Of a stretch of DNA of 43,708 nt, positions 33,106 to 41,469 are shown in pieces. The notes below the pieces were generated by a model, which was not told the origin of the DNA, ran no database searches, and worked only from the letters and a program-made list of their open reading frames with translations. Numbering within the stretch: the first letter of the stretch is position 1; each line of letters starts with the position of its first letter. Source of the DNA: an uncultured Actinomycetes bacterium (GTDB lineage Bacteria; Actinomycetota; Acidimicrobiia; Acidimicrobiales; Acidimicrobilacustridaceae); the NCBI GenBank assembly GCA_937876315.1, contig CALEHQ010000025.1, forward strand, positions 1 through 43,708. The letters run 5' to 3'. The position numbers and the translations under genes are program-made.

Positions 33106-34272
33106 GTGACCGCAATGGACGAAGACGGAATCCTGGGACTCGTTGAGTTGCTGCGAACGGCAGGTCTCTCGGTGCCAGTCGGAAACCTGATTACGTTCAC
33201 TGAGGCAGTGGCGATTGTCGGTAGCGATCTTCGATCCCTGTATTGGTGTGGCCGAGCGACGTTGACGCATTCGCCAATCGATATCGAGTTGTACGACCGC
33301 GTTTTCCGGCATTGGATACTTGGCACCGAAGTTGGGCTAACCGAGGCGGTGTCACGTTCGCCCGAACCGCTCCTCGTCGACGATGACGAGAGGCTCGATG
33401 GCGAGCAGGCTGACTTCGCAGAGATCGAGACCAACGACGGCGCTGTCCTTCGTTTCAGTCGAACGGAAACGCTTCGTTCTATGGATTTCGCCGATCTTGA
33501 CGACGAAGAACGCTTGGAGGTTGATCGTCTTATCGCAGACATGCGTCTGACTGCGACGATGCGCCGGTCGCGTCGGCGGCGTCCATCGAAACGATCCTCT
33601 GGTGCCCCTGATCTTCGCCGTACCGTTCGCGAGTCGCTCCGCACCGGAGGGGAACCCATCAATCGACGAACATTGCAGCGCACCCGTGTGGCCCGCCGGG
33701 TCGTGATTATTGCTGACATCAGTGGTTCGATGGCTGCCTACAGCCGCTCACTGATTCGCTACGCACATGCAGCGGTGTCGGCTCGCAGTCGAGTTGAGGC
33801 ATTTGCGTTGGGCACACGTCTGACTCGACTGACTCGGGAACTCGATATCCGCGATCCCGATCAAGCACTGCAGCGCGCGGCTGATTCGGTCGAGGACTGG
33901 TCGGGTGGCACGCGCCTCGGTGAAGGTCTTCAGCAGTTCAACGATGATTGGGGTACGCGCGGCATGGCTCGCGGCGCAGTCGTCGTCATCCTGTCCGATG
34001 GTTGGGATCGCGGAGAACCGGAACGCTTAGCAAGCGAAATGGCCCGGCTGTCGCGCGTGGCTCACCGGATTGTTTGGGTGAATCCGTTGAAGGCTTCTGA
34101 TGGCTACGCGCCGTTGGCTCGAGGCATGGCAGCCGCATTGCCACACGTCGACGATTTCATCGAGGGCCATTCTCTTGGTGCACTTGATCGTCTCTCATCC
34201 ATACTCTCAAGTGGCCGTTCAGGACCCGTACGATCAAGATCCGCGTCTAGTCCCGCGGAGGTGACCCGATGA
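33106..34272 (+). CDS. VWA domain-containing protein (CoxE-like)
   Basis: This 388-residue partner of MoxR ATPases has an acidic/basic middle region ending in a run of Arg (about 145-165) and then a von Willebrand A domain with the MIDAS motif DISGS at 204-208 (VVIIADISGSMAAYSRSLI), GGTRLGEGL and VVILSDGWDRGEP. It is predicted to act with the MoxR protein in hydroxylase maturation. GTG 33106 is on the base after the moxR stop; ATG 33115 is an alternative. It overlaps the next gene by 4 nt. Confidence 0.92.
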   Translation: MTAMDEDGILGLVELLRTAGLSVPVGNLITFTEAVAIVGSDLRSLYWCGRATLTHSPIDIELYDRVFRHWILGTEVGLTEAVSRSPEPLLVDDDERLDGEQADFAEIETNDGAVLRFSRTETLRSMDFADLDDEERLEVDRLIADMRLTATMRRSRRRRPSKRSSGAPDLRRTVRESLRTGGEPINRRTLQRTRVARRVVIIADISGSMAAYSRSLIRYAHAAVSARSRVEAFALGTRLTRLTRELDIRDPDQALQRAADSVEDWSGGTRLGEGLQQFNDDWGTRGMARGAVVVILSDGWDRGEPERLASEMARLSRVAHRIVWVNPLKASDGYAPLARGMAAALPHVDDFIEGHSLGALDRLSSILSSGRSGPVRSRSASSPAEVTR

Positions 34273-34583
34273 AGGAAATCATGGACGACATTGATCGCTG
34301 GCGTCGCGCTGGTCATCGTGTTGCACTCGCTCGTGTCGTGGACATCGAAGGTTCGGGTCCAAGGCTTCCCGGCGCGTCGATGGCTGTTGCCGATACTGGT
34401 GAGGTTGCTGGTTCCGTTTCAGGTGGCTGTGTCGAAGGTGCGGTGGTTTCCGAAGCTCTTGACATTCTCGCAACGGGTGATCGTCGCGTCGTCACCTTTG
34501 GTTATAGCGATGACGAGGCATTCGCCGTCGGTCTTACTTGTGGTGGGACCATCCATCTGTTCATCGAACCTTTGGATTGGTGA
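34269..34583 (+). CDS. XdhC/CoxI family protein, single CoxI domain
   Basis: This 104-residue protein consists only of the CoxI domain: ALARVVDIEGSGPRLPGASMAV, VSGGCVEGAVV and VGLTCGGTIHLFIEP. XdhC proteins bind molybdenum cofactor and sulfurate it before insertion. ATG 34269 overlaps the VWA stop (ATGA). The next gene encodes a full XdhC-like protein, so the module is duplicated. The SGGCVEGAV and LTCGG cysteines are kept here but not in the next protein. Confidence 0.9.
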   Translation: MKEIMDDIDRWRRAGHRVALARVVDIEGSGPRLPGASMAVADTGEVAGSVSGGCVEGAVVSEALDILATGDRRVVTFGYSDDEAFAVGLTCGGTIHLFIEPLDW

Positions 34584-34588
34584 ACGAA

Positions 34589-35377
34589 ATGTCCGAATCG
34601 ATCTATGAACTTTGGCGTGCAGCGGTCAACGACCATCGACCTATCGCTATAGCGACAGTGATTGAAGGCGATCACGTGGGTTCCAAAGTCATCGTCGGCG
34701 ACGGGATTGAGCCGACAGGCACTCTTGGTGACGCCGATCTTGATCGAGTTGTCATTCGAGACACCATTGGCGAACTCGCTGGTGGCCGAAGCGGAGTGCG
34801 CCACTACGGCCCTCATGGTGAGGCCCGTGAAGACGCGGTTTCGATTTTCATTGAATCGTTTGCTCCACCTCCACAGATGTTGATTTTCGGAGCGGTGGAT
34901 TTCACTGGATCGCTCGTGAAGGTCGCCAAGGTCATGGGCTACCGAGTCACGGTCTGTGACGCGCGAGAGGTTTTCGCCACCAAGCGTCGGTTCCCTTCGG
35001 CCGACGAAGTCGTTGTCGATTGGCCCCATCGATATCTTGAAAAGGTTGGCGATCGTTTAGGTCAGCGAGACGCGGTCTGTGTGCTTACCCACGACCACAA
35101 GTTCGACGTTCCCGCTATTCAGGCTGCTCTTGCGACCGACGTTGGGTATCTCGGCGCTATGGGAAGTCGCCGTACGTGTGCCGAGCGGCTTGAGCGTCTC
35201 GCCGAGGCTGGCGCCGACATGGCGCAGGTCGAGAAGCGATTGCACGCGCCGATCGGGCTTGATCTTGGAGGGCGAACGCCAGAAGAAACGGCAATCGCTA
35301 TTTGTGCCGAAGTCATCGCAGCACGCACTGGACGTGTAAGCGCGTCACTTAGCGATACGACCGGCAGCATCCACTGA
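34589..35377 (+). CDS. XdhC family protein with CoxI-like and Rossmann domains
   Basis: This 262-residue XdhC-type maturation factor has a degenerate CoxI-like region (YELWRAAVNDHRPIAIATV...DDV-type elements, residues 1-90) and a C-terminal Rossmann domain (MLIFGAVDFTGSLVKVAKVMGYRVTVCD; CVLTHDHKFDVPAI; VGYLGAMGSRRTCAERLERL). It lacks the SGGCVEG motif, which the preceding small protein supplies, so the two probably work as one split unit. ATG 34589 follows GGTGA; GTG 34580 (GTGA overlap) is an alternative start. It is convergent with the coxM-like gene. Confidence 0.9.
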   Translation: MSESIYELWRAAVNDHRPIAIATVIEGDHVGSKVIVGDGIEPTGTLGDADLDRVVIRDTIGELAGGRSGVRHYGPHGEAREDAVSIFIESFAPPPQMLIFGAVDFTGSLVKVAKVMGYRVTVCDAREVFATKRRFPSADEVVVDWPHRYLEKVGDRLGQRDAVCVLTHDHKFDVPAIQAALATDVGYLGAMGSRRTCAERLERLAEAGADMAQVEKRLHAPIGLDLGGRTPEETAIAICAEVIAARTGRVSASLSDTTGSIH

Positions 35378-35396
35378 CAACACCGCTGGTTTCTGA

Positions 35397-35409
35397 TCGC
35401 CACAGGCGA
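35397..35409. terminator. Small hairpin between convergent XdhC and coxM-like genes
   Basis: TCGCC and GGCGA enclose a 3-nt loop, and partly complementary AACACCGCTGG and CCAGTGTT flank it. This is weak evidence for a bidirectional terminator in the 38-bp gap. Confidence 0.3.
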
Positions 35410-35415
35410 CCAGTG

Positions 35416-36243
35416 TTACGCCAGGCCGGATTCTTCAAGTGAGCGGCGTACAAGAACGCGGGCAAGATGCTCGCGGTACTCAGAAGATGCGTTGATGTCG
35501 CTTTGTGCTTCGGTGCCCTCATTGGCAAACGCGGCAGCGTCGGCAGCGTTTGCGCCGGACTTCACCGCGTCCATTACCGCACTTGCAAGCAGAGGTGTCG
35601 AGCCCATGTTGACGAGTGCGACGCCGGTGGAGCCATTGGCGCGAACAGTAGCGACTCCGACAATGGCCCAGTCCTGAGCGCGACGGTTGAATTTCTGAAA
35701 CGACCAACCTTGTGTGTCGAGCTTTGGGACGCGGACCTCGGTGAGCAACTCATCGGGAGCAAGTGCAGATTCGAGGAAACCGGTGAAGAAGTCTGATGCC
35801 GCTATTTCTCGGGATCCGTTGGGGCCGGTGGCCACAAGTGTGCCGCCCATCGCAAGGATGACTGCCGGAAGATCAGATGCGGGATCGGCGTGGGCGAGAG
35901 AACCGCCGATGGTGCCACGATGGCGAACCTGCGGATCGCCGACATGGCCGGCTGCGTGTGCAAGCAGTGGTGCATCTGCGGCCAACATCGTGCTGATTTC
36001 GAGATCGCGGTGACGTGTGAGTGCTCCAATGGCGATGTGATCGCCGGCATCGTTGATGTAGCGAAGGTCATCGAGGCGGCCAACATCGACAAGGACCGAA
36101 GGAGCCGCGAGGCGCAGCTTCATAAGTGGGAGCAGGGAATGTCCACCAGCAAGGAGCTTGGCTTCGTCGCCATGTTCGGCGAGTGCGGCGAGAGCGGCAT
36201 CGACGGAGTCGGCACGGACGTAGTCAAACGATGCGGGGATCAC
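35416..36243 (-). CDS. Molybdenum hydroxylase FAD-binding (medium) subunit, CoxM-like
   Basis: This 275-residue flavoprotein subunit transfers electrons from the 2Fe-2S subunit to its acceptor. It shows the N-terminal FAD motif [15 protein letters not shown] and the second motif [20 protein letters not shown], as in CoxM and xanthine dehydrogenase medium subunits. The GTG start at 36243 overlaps the stop of the small-subunit gene (GTGA). The catalytic subunit is on the opposite strand, convergent. Confidence 0.94.
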   Translation of the reverse strand: MIPASFDYVRADSVDAALAALAEHGDEAKLLAGGHSLLPLMKLRLAAPSVLVDVGRLDDLRYINDAGDHIAIGALTRHRDLEISTMLAADAPLLAHAAGHVGDPQVRHRGTIGGSLAHADPASDLPAVILAMGGTLVATGPNGSREIAASDFFTGFLESALAPDELLTEVRVPKLDTQGWSFQKFNRRAQDWAIVGVATVRANGSTGVALVNMGSTPLLASAVMDAVKSGANAADAAAFANEGTEAQSDINASSEYREHLARVLVRRSLEESGLA

Positions 36244-36713
36244 TTTGATGCCCCATGTGATTCAGCAGCGCACGCAAGAACGGACTTCACAATGTTGTGA
36301 TAGCCGGTGCATCGGCAGAGATTGCCTTCAAGTCCGATGCGAACATCGGTTTCGGAAGGGTTGGGATTTTCGTCGAGAAGCGACACTGCTGCCATCACCA
36401 TGCCAGGGGTGCAGTATCCACACTGGAGTCCATGGTTCTCTTGGAAACAGCGCTGCATCGGGTGAAGGGTGTCGCCGTCGGCAAGTCCTTCGATCGTGGT
36501 TACAGAAAGACCGTCGATCTGAGCGGCGAGCATCGTGCACGACTTCGCTGACTGGCCTTCAACATGGATGGTGCACGCGCCACACGAAGAGGTGTCGCAG
36601 CCGACGTTGGTGCCCGTGAGGCCCAGTTCATCGCGAAGAAAGTGCACGAGAAGCGTGCGTGGTTCGACGTCGCCGGACTGCTGCTCGCCATTGACCGTCA
36701 CCGTGATCTGCAT
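36240..36713 (-). CDS. Molybdenum hydroxylase 2Fe-2S (small) subunit, CoxS-like
   Basis: This 157-residue subunit has two 2Fe-2S clusters: a plant-ferredoxin type with Cys39, 44, 47 and 59 ([10 protein letters not shown]) and a helical type with Cys98, 101, 133 and 135 ([17 protein letters not shown]). Gln97 would contact the molybdopterin dinucleotide. ATG 36713 is preceded by GAGGGGG at good spacing; the frame runs upstream to 36914 without homology. It is first in a two-gene coxS-coxM unit, divergent from mocA. Confidence 0.95.
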   Translation of the reverse strand: MQITVTVNGEQQSGDVEPRTLLVHFLRDELGLTGTNVGCDTSSCGACTIHVEGQSAKSCTMLAAQIDGLSVTTIEGLADGDTLHPMQRCFQENHGLQCGYCTPGMVMAAVSLLDENPNPSETDVRIGLEGNLCRCTGYHNIVKSVLACAAESHGASK

Positions 36714-36762
36714 GTTCCCCCTCGGCGCGAACCCGCCGGAACTGCACCGGCGAACGGATTGC

Positions 36763-36768
36763 AGACTA
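36763..36768 (-). promoter_or_regulatory. Putative -10 box (TAGTCT) of the coxS-coxM unit
   Basis: On the minus strand TAGTCT lies in the 101-bp divergent gap between coxS and mocA and predicts a leader of about 43 nt carrying the GAGGGGG site. The mocA promoter on the other strand is not clear. Confidence 0.35.
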
Positions 36769-36814
36769 GCCGAGCAGGGGAGCGGATTGGCTCGTCGGAT
36801 GCTTGACTGTTCTG

Positions 36815-37393
36815 GTGAGCGTCCCCCAACCGCAGATCGCAGTGGTGTTGGCAGCTGGTGGTTCAACGCGCTTTGCTGCGGGAGCAAAGCAACTCGCCAT
36901 CGTCGACGGAACACCTCTGGTGGCGATCGCTGTGCAAGCGGCGGTCAGCGCTGGATGTTTCGCAGAGGTCATTGTCGTGGCGGGTGCAGTTTCGCTTGCC
37001 TCGGTGGTCCCAGAGGGTGTGCGGATCGTCGAGAACCCGGATTGGGCCTCGGGGCAGGCCAGCTCTCTGCAGGCGGCGATTGAGGCGGCTCGGAGTGCCG
37101 GTGCGGGGGCAGTGGTCGTTGGGCTGGCGGATCAGCCGGGGGTAACGGCCGAGGACTGGCGGCTGATTTCACAGGCCGAGACGCAGTTGCCCATCGTTGT
37201 GGCCACTTATGGAGGGGTCCGGGGAAATCCTGTTCGACTTGGGTCTGAGATTTGGGACGAACTGCCAAAAGAGGGCGATGAAGGGGCCCGGGTGCTCTTG
37301 CGAAGAAGGTCCGACCTCGTGACGGCAGTAGCCTGCCGTGGCGACGCGTCGGACGTCGACACCCTGGAGGATCTCGACCGATGGAACTCATAA
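36815..37393 (+). CDS. Molybdenum cofactor cytidylyltransferase-like NTP transferase (MocA/CoxC-like)
   Basis: This 192-residue nucleotidyltransferase of the MobA/MocA group attaches CMP to molybdopterin to make the MCD cofactor used by CoxL-type enzymes. It has [19 protein letters not shown], GWVxx-like [27 protein letters not shown] and [14 protein letters not shown]. The start could be GTG 36815 (chosen) or TTG 36803. Its end overlaps the coxG start by 13 nt. Specificity for CTP is inferred from context. Confidence 0.9.
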   Translation: MSVPQPQIAVVLAAGGSTRFAAGAKQLAIVDGTPLVAIAVQAAVSAGCFAEVIVVAGAVSLASVVPEGVRIVENPDWASGQASSLQAAIEAARSAGAGAVVVGLADQPGVTAEDWRLISQAETQLPIVVATYGGVRGNPVRLGSEIWDELPKEGDEGARVLLRRRSDLVTAVACRGDASDVDTLEDLDRWNS

Positions 37394-38064
37394 ACACCTT
37401 CGAAGTGAGCGTGCCGATTGAAACGGCATGGAAGGTGCTGACTGACGTCGAGCGCATCGCTCCGTGTCTGCCCGGCGCACAACTTCAAGAAATCGAAGGC
37501 GAGGAATACCGCGGCATCGTCAAGGTCAAGGTCGGTCCGATCCAGGCTCAGTACAAGGGCAAGGCCACGTTCCTCGAGCGCGACGACGTCAACTTCAAAG
37601 CCGTTCTCGACGCAGCCGGTCGCGATACGCGCGGTCAGGGCAACGCAAGCGCCATCATCACTGCTCAACTCGAAGCAGCCGGCGAGAGCACTCTCGTCAC
37701 CGTCACCACCGACCTCACGGTCACTGGAAAAGTCGCGCAGTTCGGGCGCGGCGTCTTGGCTGATGTCAGCGCAAAAATTCTCACTCAGTTTGTCGACAAC
37801 CTTGAACAGACCGTGCTCGTCGACGACTCCATTACTGCTCCGGTAACTGAAGCACCTGCCGCTGCACCTGTTGCATCAGACGTGCCGGCTGCAGCTTCAG
37901 CCGAAGAGGCTCCAACAATCCGCAAGATCGATCAGCCCGAACCTGAAGCCATCAATCTGCTTGAGCAGGCTGGTTCGCCAGTTCTCAAGCGTGCGGTTCC
38001 GGTTCTTGGTGTCGCAGTCGGCGCGTTGATTGTGTACGGACTCATTCGTCGTCGTCGGAAGTGA
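37381..38064 (+). CDS. CoxG-like SRPBCC protein with C-terminal membrane anchor
   Basis: This 227-residue protein has an SRPBCC (START-like) domain at about 1-148 (FEVSVPIETAWKVLTDVERIAPCLPGA), then an Ala/Pro/Glu linker and a C-terminal hydrophobic helix with a basic tail (VLKRAVPVLGVAVGALIVYGL, RRRRK). CoxG anchors CO dehydrogenase to the cytoplasmic membrane in Oligotropha, and this layout fits that role. It begins inside the mocA end and ends in a GTGA overlap with the DUF501 gene, joining the accessory cluster to housekeeping genes. Confidence 0.92.
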   Translation: MELINTFEVSVPIETAWKVLTDVERIAPCLPGAQLQEIEGEEYRGIVKVKVGPIQAQYKGKATFLERDDVNFKAVLDAAGRDTRGQGNASAIITAQLEAAGESTLVTVTTDLTVTGKVAQFGRGVLADVSAKILTQFVDNLEQTVLVDDSITAPVTEAPAAAPVASDVPAAASAEEAPTIRKIDQPEPEAINLLEQAGSPVLKRAVPVLGVAVGALIVYGLIRRRRK

Positions 38065-38549
38065 CCACAGTGGCCGACGATCGAGCCCGGGTTGCCGAGC
38101 TTCTCGGTCGTGCGCCAATGGGAGAGTTCGAAGTTGTCGTGCGTCGGAGCAACGGAGACCCCGCTGTCCTTCGTAACGATCCGATCCTTCCTGATGGAAC
38201 GCCAATGCCAACGCTCTATTGGTTATGTGACCCAAGTGTTCGGTCTGCAATCGGAACTATTGAGTCCGACGGCGGCGTGCGCGCCGCAGAAGCGGAACTG
38301 GGTCTTGAAGCGATTGCGGCGGCGCATGCTGCCTATGCGGCTGAGCGTGACCAGGCCATGCCCGCTGGCCATCAAGGCCCGGCACCGTATGGTGGCGTGG
38401 GCGGCACTCGTGAAGGCCTGAAGTGTTTGCACGCGCATTACGCACATTGGCTTGCAGGTGGCGATGACCCAGTGGGTGAATGGACGAACACACAACTCAT
38501 CGAACGCGGATTACTGCCAATCGATGCCCCGAAGCGAGTGGAACGATGA
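38061..38549 (+). CDS. DUF501 domain-containing protein
   Basis: This 162-residue DUF501 protein is a conserved actinobacterial family of unknown function that is nearly always between ftsB and ppx. Conserved features are the segment PAVLRNDPILPDGTPMPTLYWLC, the EADGG-like IESDGGVRAAE and GGVGGTREGLKCLHAHYAHWLAGGDD. GTG 38061 overlaps the coxG stop and its own stop overlaps the ppx ATG (ATGA). Confidence 0.93.
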   Translation: MTTVADDRARVAELLGRAPMGEFEVVVRRSNGDPAVLRNDPILPDGTPMPTLYWLCDPSVRSAIGTIESDGGVRAAEAELGLEAIAAAHAAYAAERDQAMPAGHQGPAPYGGVGGTREGLKCLHAHYAHWLAGGDDPVGEWTNTQLIERGLLPIDAPKRVER

Positions 38550-39463
38550 CTGCACCAGTCGCAGCAATTGATTGTGGAACGAATTCAGTTCGATTGCTCA
38601 TCACCGCCGATGGTCGGACACAAATTGAGCGATTGATGCGCATCACGCGGCTTGGTCAGGGCGTCGATGCGACCGGACGTCTCGACCCAGCGGCAATCGA
38701 ACGAACACTTGCAGTGCTGCGCGAGTACCGCGAAGTCATCGACCGGCATGGTGTGACTCGCATTCGTATGGCCGCGACTTCCGCGTCTCGTGATGCATCA
38801 AACCGTGATGAATTCTTTCACGCAGCGAAGGATATTTTGGGGGTCATGCCGGAAGTCATCTCCGGCGAAGAAGAAGGGCGTCTTTCGTTTCTCGGCGCAA
38901 CTGCTGATCTTGATCCAGCACTCGGGCCATTCCTTGTTTGCGACATTGGCGGTGGTTCGACCGAGTTTGTTTTGGGGACCACCGAAGCTGAATCAACCAT
39001 TTCAACGGACATGGGTTGCGTGCGGATGACTGAAGCGTGGCTCCATCATGATCCACCCACGGCTGAAGAACTATCACAGGCACTTTCCGTCATTGATATT
39101 CATCTCGACGATGTGCTGCGCGAGATTCCGGGTTTGAGCGAGGCCCAGACATTCGTGGGTCTTGCTGGAACGGTGAGCAATACTGCGTCAGTAGAACTGG
39201 GTTTGGCTGAGTACAACCGAGAACAGATTCATCATCTGGTTCTCACCCGTGCGGCGGTCGAAGATGTGTTCCGCACCTTGGCCACCGAGTCGATCGAAGA
39301 GCGCAAAGAGAATCCCGGACTTGAGGAGCAACGGGCCGACGTCATTGTTGGTGGCCTCTGTGTTTTGGTAGCGACGATGCGACGTTTTGGTCTTGACGAA
39401 TGTCTGGTTTCTGAGTCAGACATACTTGACGGGCTGGCCATGTCTCTCCTCGCTGAAACCTGA
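38546..39463 (+). CDS. ppx: Exopolyphosphatase/pppGpp phosphohydrolase, Ppx/GppA family
   Basis: This 305-residue ASKHA-fold enzyme releases phosphate from polyphosphate or pppGpp. It has AIDCGTNSVRLLI, ATSASRDASNRDEF, SGEEEGRLSFLGA, CDIGGGSTEFVLG and FVGLAGTVSNTASVELGL. It is the short actinobacterial form without the C-terminal HD domain. ATG 38546 overlaps the DUF501 stop; the frame extends back to 38480 inside DUF501. Confidence 0.95.
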   Translation: MTAPVAAIDCGTNSVRLLITADGRTQIERLMRITRLGQGVDATGRLDPAAIERTLAVLREYREVIDRHGVTRIRMAATSASRDASNRDEFFHAAKDILGVMPEVISGEEEGRLSFLGATADLDPALGPFLVCDIGGGSTEFVLGTTEAESTISTDMGCVRMTEAWLHHDPPTAEELSQALSVIDIHLDDVLREIPGLSEAQTFVGLAGTVSNTASVELGLAEYNREQIHHLVLTRAAVEDVFRTLATESIEERKENPGLEEQRADVIVGGLCVLVATMRRFGLDECLVSESDILDGLAMSLLAET

Positions 39464-39519
39464 CGAATAACCCCTCTGAGTCGGTGACGGGGACGAATCG
39501 TCGGTGCGGGGTTGGTCGC

Positions 39520-39525
39520 TAGGAT
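39520..39525 (+). promoter_or_regulatory. Putative -10 box (TAGGAT) of the GNAT gene
   Basis: TAGGAT ends 8 nt before the ATG at 39534 with no Shine-Dalgarno, another leaderless-type arrangement. Confidence 0.45.
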
Positions 39526-39533
39526 CGCCTCTC

Positions 39534-40124
39534 ATGACCACCTTGTTCGGACGTCGAGTACTGCTTCGTCCGCTTGTGGCGGCTGATTTTCCCGCATGGC
39601 GTGAAGTCCGACGACGAAATAGTGAGTGGCTCACAAAGTGGGAGCCAACTCGGCCTCCTGGTGCCCCCGATGTCATTGAGGACCGAGAGGCGTTCACGAT
39701 CCGTTGCAACGCACGCCAACGGGAACGGCAATTGGGCTCTGGCTATGGATTCGGCATATTCGTCGACGGCGAATTTTCCGGTGAGATCAATTTGTCGGCG
39801 GTGCAGCGGGGCCCATTTCAAGCCGGAAGCATTGGGTACTGGATCGACGAAGCGCGCGCAGGTCAGGGCTATACCCCCGAAGCCGTTGTTGTGCTGGCGA
39901 AGTACTGCTTCGATGATCTGCACTTGCACCGACTCGAAATCGCGATTGTTCCTCGCAATGGAGCGAGTCGTCGCGTCGTCGAGAAGTTAGAACTTCGCGA
40001 TGAAGGTCTCGCAAAGGGATTTCTTGAGATCAACGGGAACTGGGAAGACCACGTTCGTTATGGCATCACGTTCGAAGACTGGCTCGAACGCGGTCCTTCA
40101 CTGTGTGAGGCCTGGCTCTCGTGA
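39534..40124 (+). CDS. GNAT family N-acetyltransferase (RimJ/RimL-like)
   Basis: This 196-residue GNAT acetyltransferase has the acetyl-CoA region IGYWIDEARAGQGYTPEAV and the RimJ/RimL-type C-terminus LHLHRLEIAIVPRNGASRRVVEKL. Such proteins acetylate protein N-termini or small amines; the substrate is unknown. ATG 39534 is chosen over ATG 39504 because of the TAGGAT box and because the domain begins MTTLFGRRVLLRPL. It overlaps the MFS gene by 4 nt. Confidence 0.92.
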   Translation: MTTLFGRRVLLRPLVAADFPAWREVRRRNSEWLTKWEPTRPPGAPDVIEDREAFTIRCNARQRERQLGSGYGFGIFVDGEFSGEINLSAVQRGPFQAGSIGYWIDEARAGQGYTPEAVVVLAKYCFDDLHLHRLEIAIVPRNGASRRVVEKLELRDEGLAKGFLEINGNWEDHVRYGITFEDWLERGPSLCEAWLS

Positions 40125-41452
40125 GTGATGCGGCGATGGGTCGCCCCCAAGTCAAACCTGATGGGGCGTTTGTTGCGTTTCGCCATCGCAACTTTCGCTG
40201 GATGTGGAGCGCGTCGCTGCTTTCAAGCAGCGGTTCCTGGTTGCAGATGGTTGCTGTTCCCTATGTGGTCTACACAATTACCGGAAGTGGTGCTTGGCTG
40301 GGCTTCGCAGGATTCCTCGCCTACGCCCCGATGGTGATCACTGGGCCATATGCGGGATCAGTTGCAGATCGTTTTGATCGTCGGAAGGTTCTGATCATCG
40401 GTGGCTTGGTCCAAGCGGCAATTACGTTGGTGCTCTGGATCGTATGGATTGAAGGTGTGCGAAATATTGCTTTTTTCTTGGTGATCCTCACGCTTGGTGC
40501 ATTCGCAGGAGGTTTCACCGTTGCCGCGTGGCAATCGTTCGTCACCGAATTAGTTCCACGTGAACACCTCTTGAATGCAGTGACATTGAATTCAGCACAG
40601 TTCAACGCAGCCCGAGCATTCGGACCTGCGCTTGGGGGCATCGTGCTCGCAACGTTGGGCGTGAGTTGGTGTTTCTTTATCAACGCGTTGTCATTCCTCG
40701 CAATGGTCGGTGGTTTGCTTATTGTTTCCGTTCCGCCCCTTGTGCGTGCGGTAAAGGTTGGCAAGCCGCGGCCCATTGCGGAAATGCGTGAAGCCATGCG
40801 ATATGTCCGCACTGTGCCGGGCATCGTCACCTGCCTTATCGTTGTGTGCTCGTTGGGAATGCTTGGTGGTCCGCTGTTCAACTTGCTCGTTGTATTTGCG
40901 ACCGATGTGTACAAAATCGGAGACGGCGCGTATGGCCTTCTTGCCGGGTGCATGGGTGCTGGTGCAATCATTGTTGCGCCGATTGTTGCGGGACGCGGTA
41001 GTCGAGTCAGTCGTAGTCGGGTATTGACAATCGCGATGGTCGCGTATGGAGCGGCTCTTGCGGCGCTTGGGGCAGCTCCCGTGGTCCTCGTTGGTGCAGC
41101 AGCGTTGTTGGTCGCGGGTGCTGGTTACCTCGGCATCACCGCCAGTCTCAACACCACCGTGCAGTTGCAAGTGAAAGAAGAGATGCGCGGGCGCACGATG
41201 GCGCTGTATCTAATGGTTCTCACCGCTGCTGTTCCGTTTGGTGCGCTCATCCAAGGTTGGCTGGTCGATGTCATCGGCGTTCAAAAGACCGTCGCCGGTG
41301 CAGGTGCACTGTTCTTGGCCGTTTTTGTTGTGATGCGCTTTGTTCTCAACCGACTTTCAACAATGGATGCCGTTGATCATGAATTCGGCGCTGAAGATGC
41401 CCTGCATATTGCTGAAGCGGAAGCAACCGAAGCGGCAATCGATCCGATCTAG
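40121..41452 (+). CDS. MFS transporter (DHA3/enterobactin-exporter-like)
   Basis: This 443-residue major facilitator has about 12 hydrophobic segments and the motif-A-type loop GSVADRFDRRKVLI between TM2 and TM3, with FVTELVPREHLLNAVTLNSAQFNAARAFGPALGG typical of the DHA3 drug/siderophore exporters. The substrate is unknown. GTG 40121 overlaps the GNAT stop (GTGA), so acetyltransferase and exporter form a two-gene unit, possibly a modify-and-export pair. It is convergent with the PD-(D/E)XK gene. Confidence 0.92.
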   Translation: MSDAAMGRPQVKPDGAFVAFRHRNFRWMWSASLLSSSGSWLQMVAVPYVVYTITGSGAWLGFAGFLAYAPMVITGPYAGSVADRFDRRKVLIIGGLVQAAITLVLWIVWIEGVRNIAFFLVILTLGAFAGGFTVAAWQSFVTELVPREHLLNAVTLNSAQFNAARAFGPALGGIVLATLGVSWCFFINALSFLAMVGGLLIVSVPPLVRAVKVGKPRPIAEMREAMRYVRTVPGIVTCLIVVCSLGMLGGPLFNLLVVFATDVYKIGDGAYGLLAGCMGAGAIIVAPIVAGRGSRVSRSRVLTIAMVAYGAALAALGAAPVVLVGAAALLVAGAGYLGITASLNTTVQLQVKEEMRGRTMALYLMVLTAAVPFGALIQGWLVDVIGVQKTVAGAGALFLAVFVVMRFVLNRLSTMDAVDHEFGAEDALHIAEAEATEAAIDPI

Positions 41453-41469
41453 GCCTCTTCATTCGAAAT

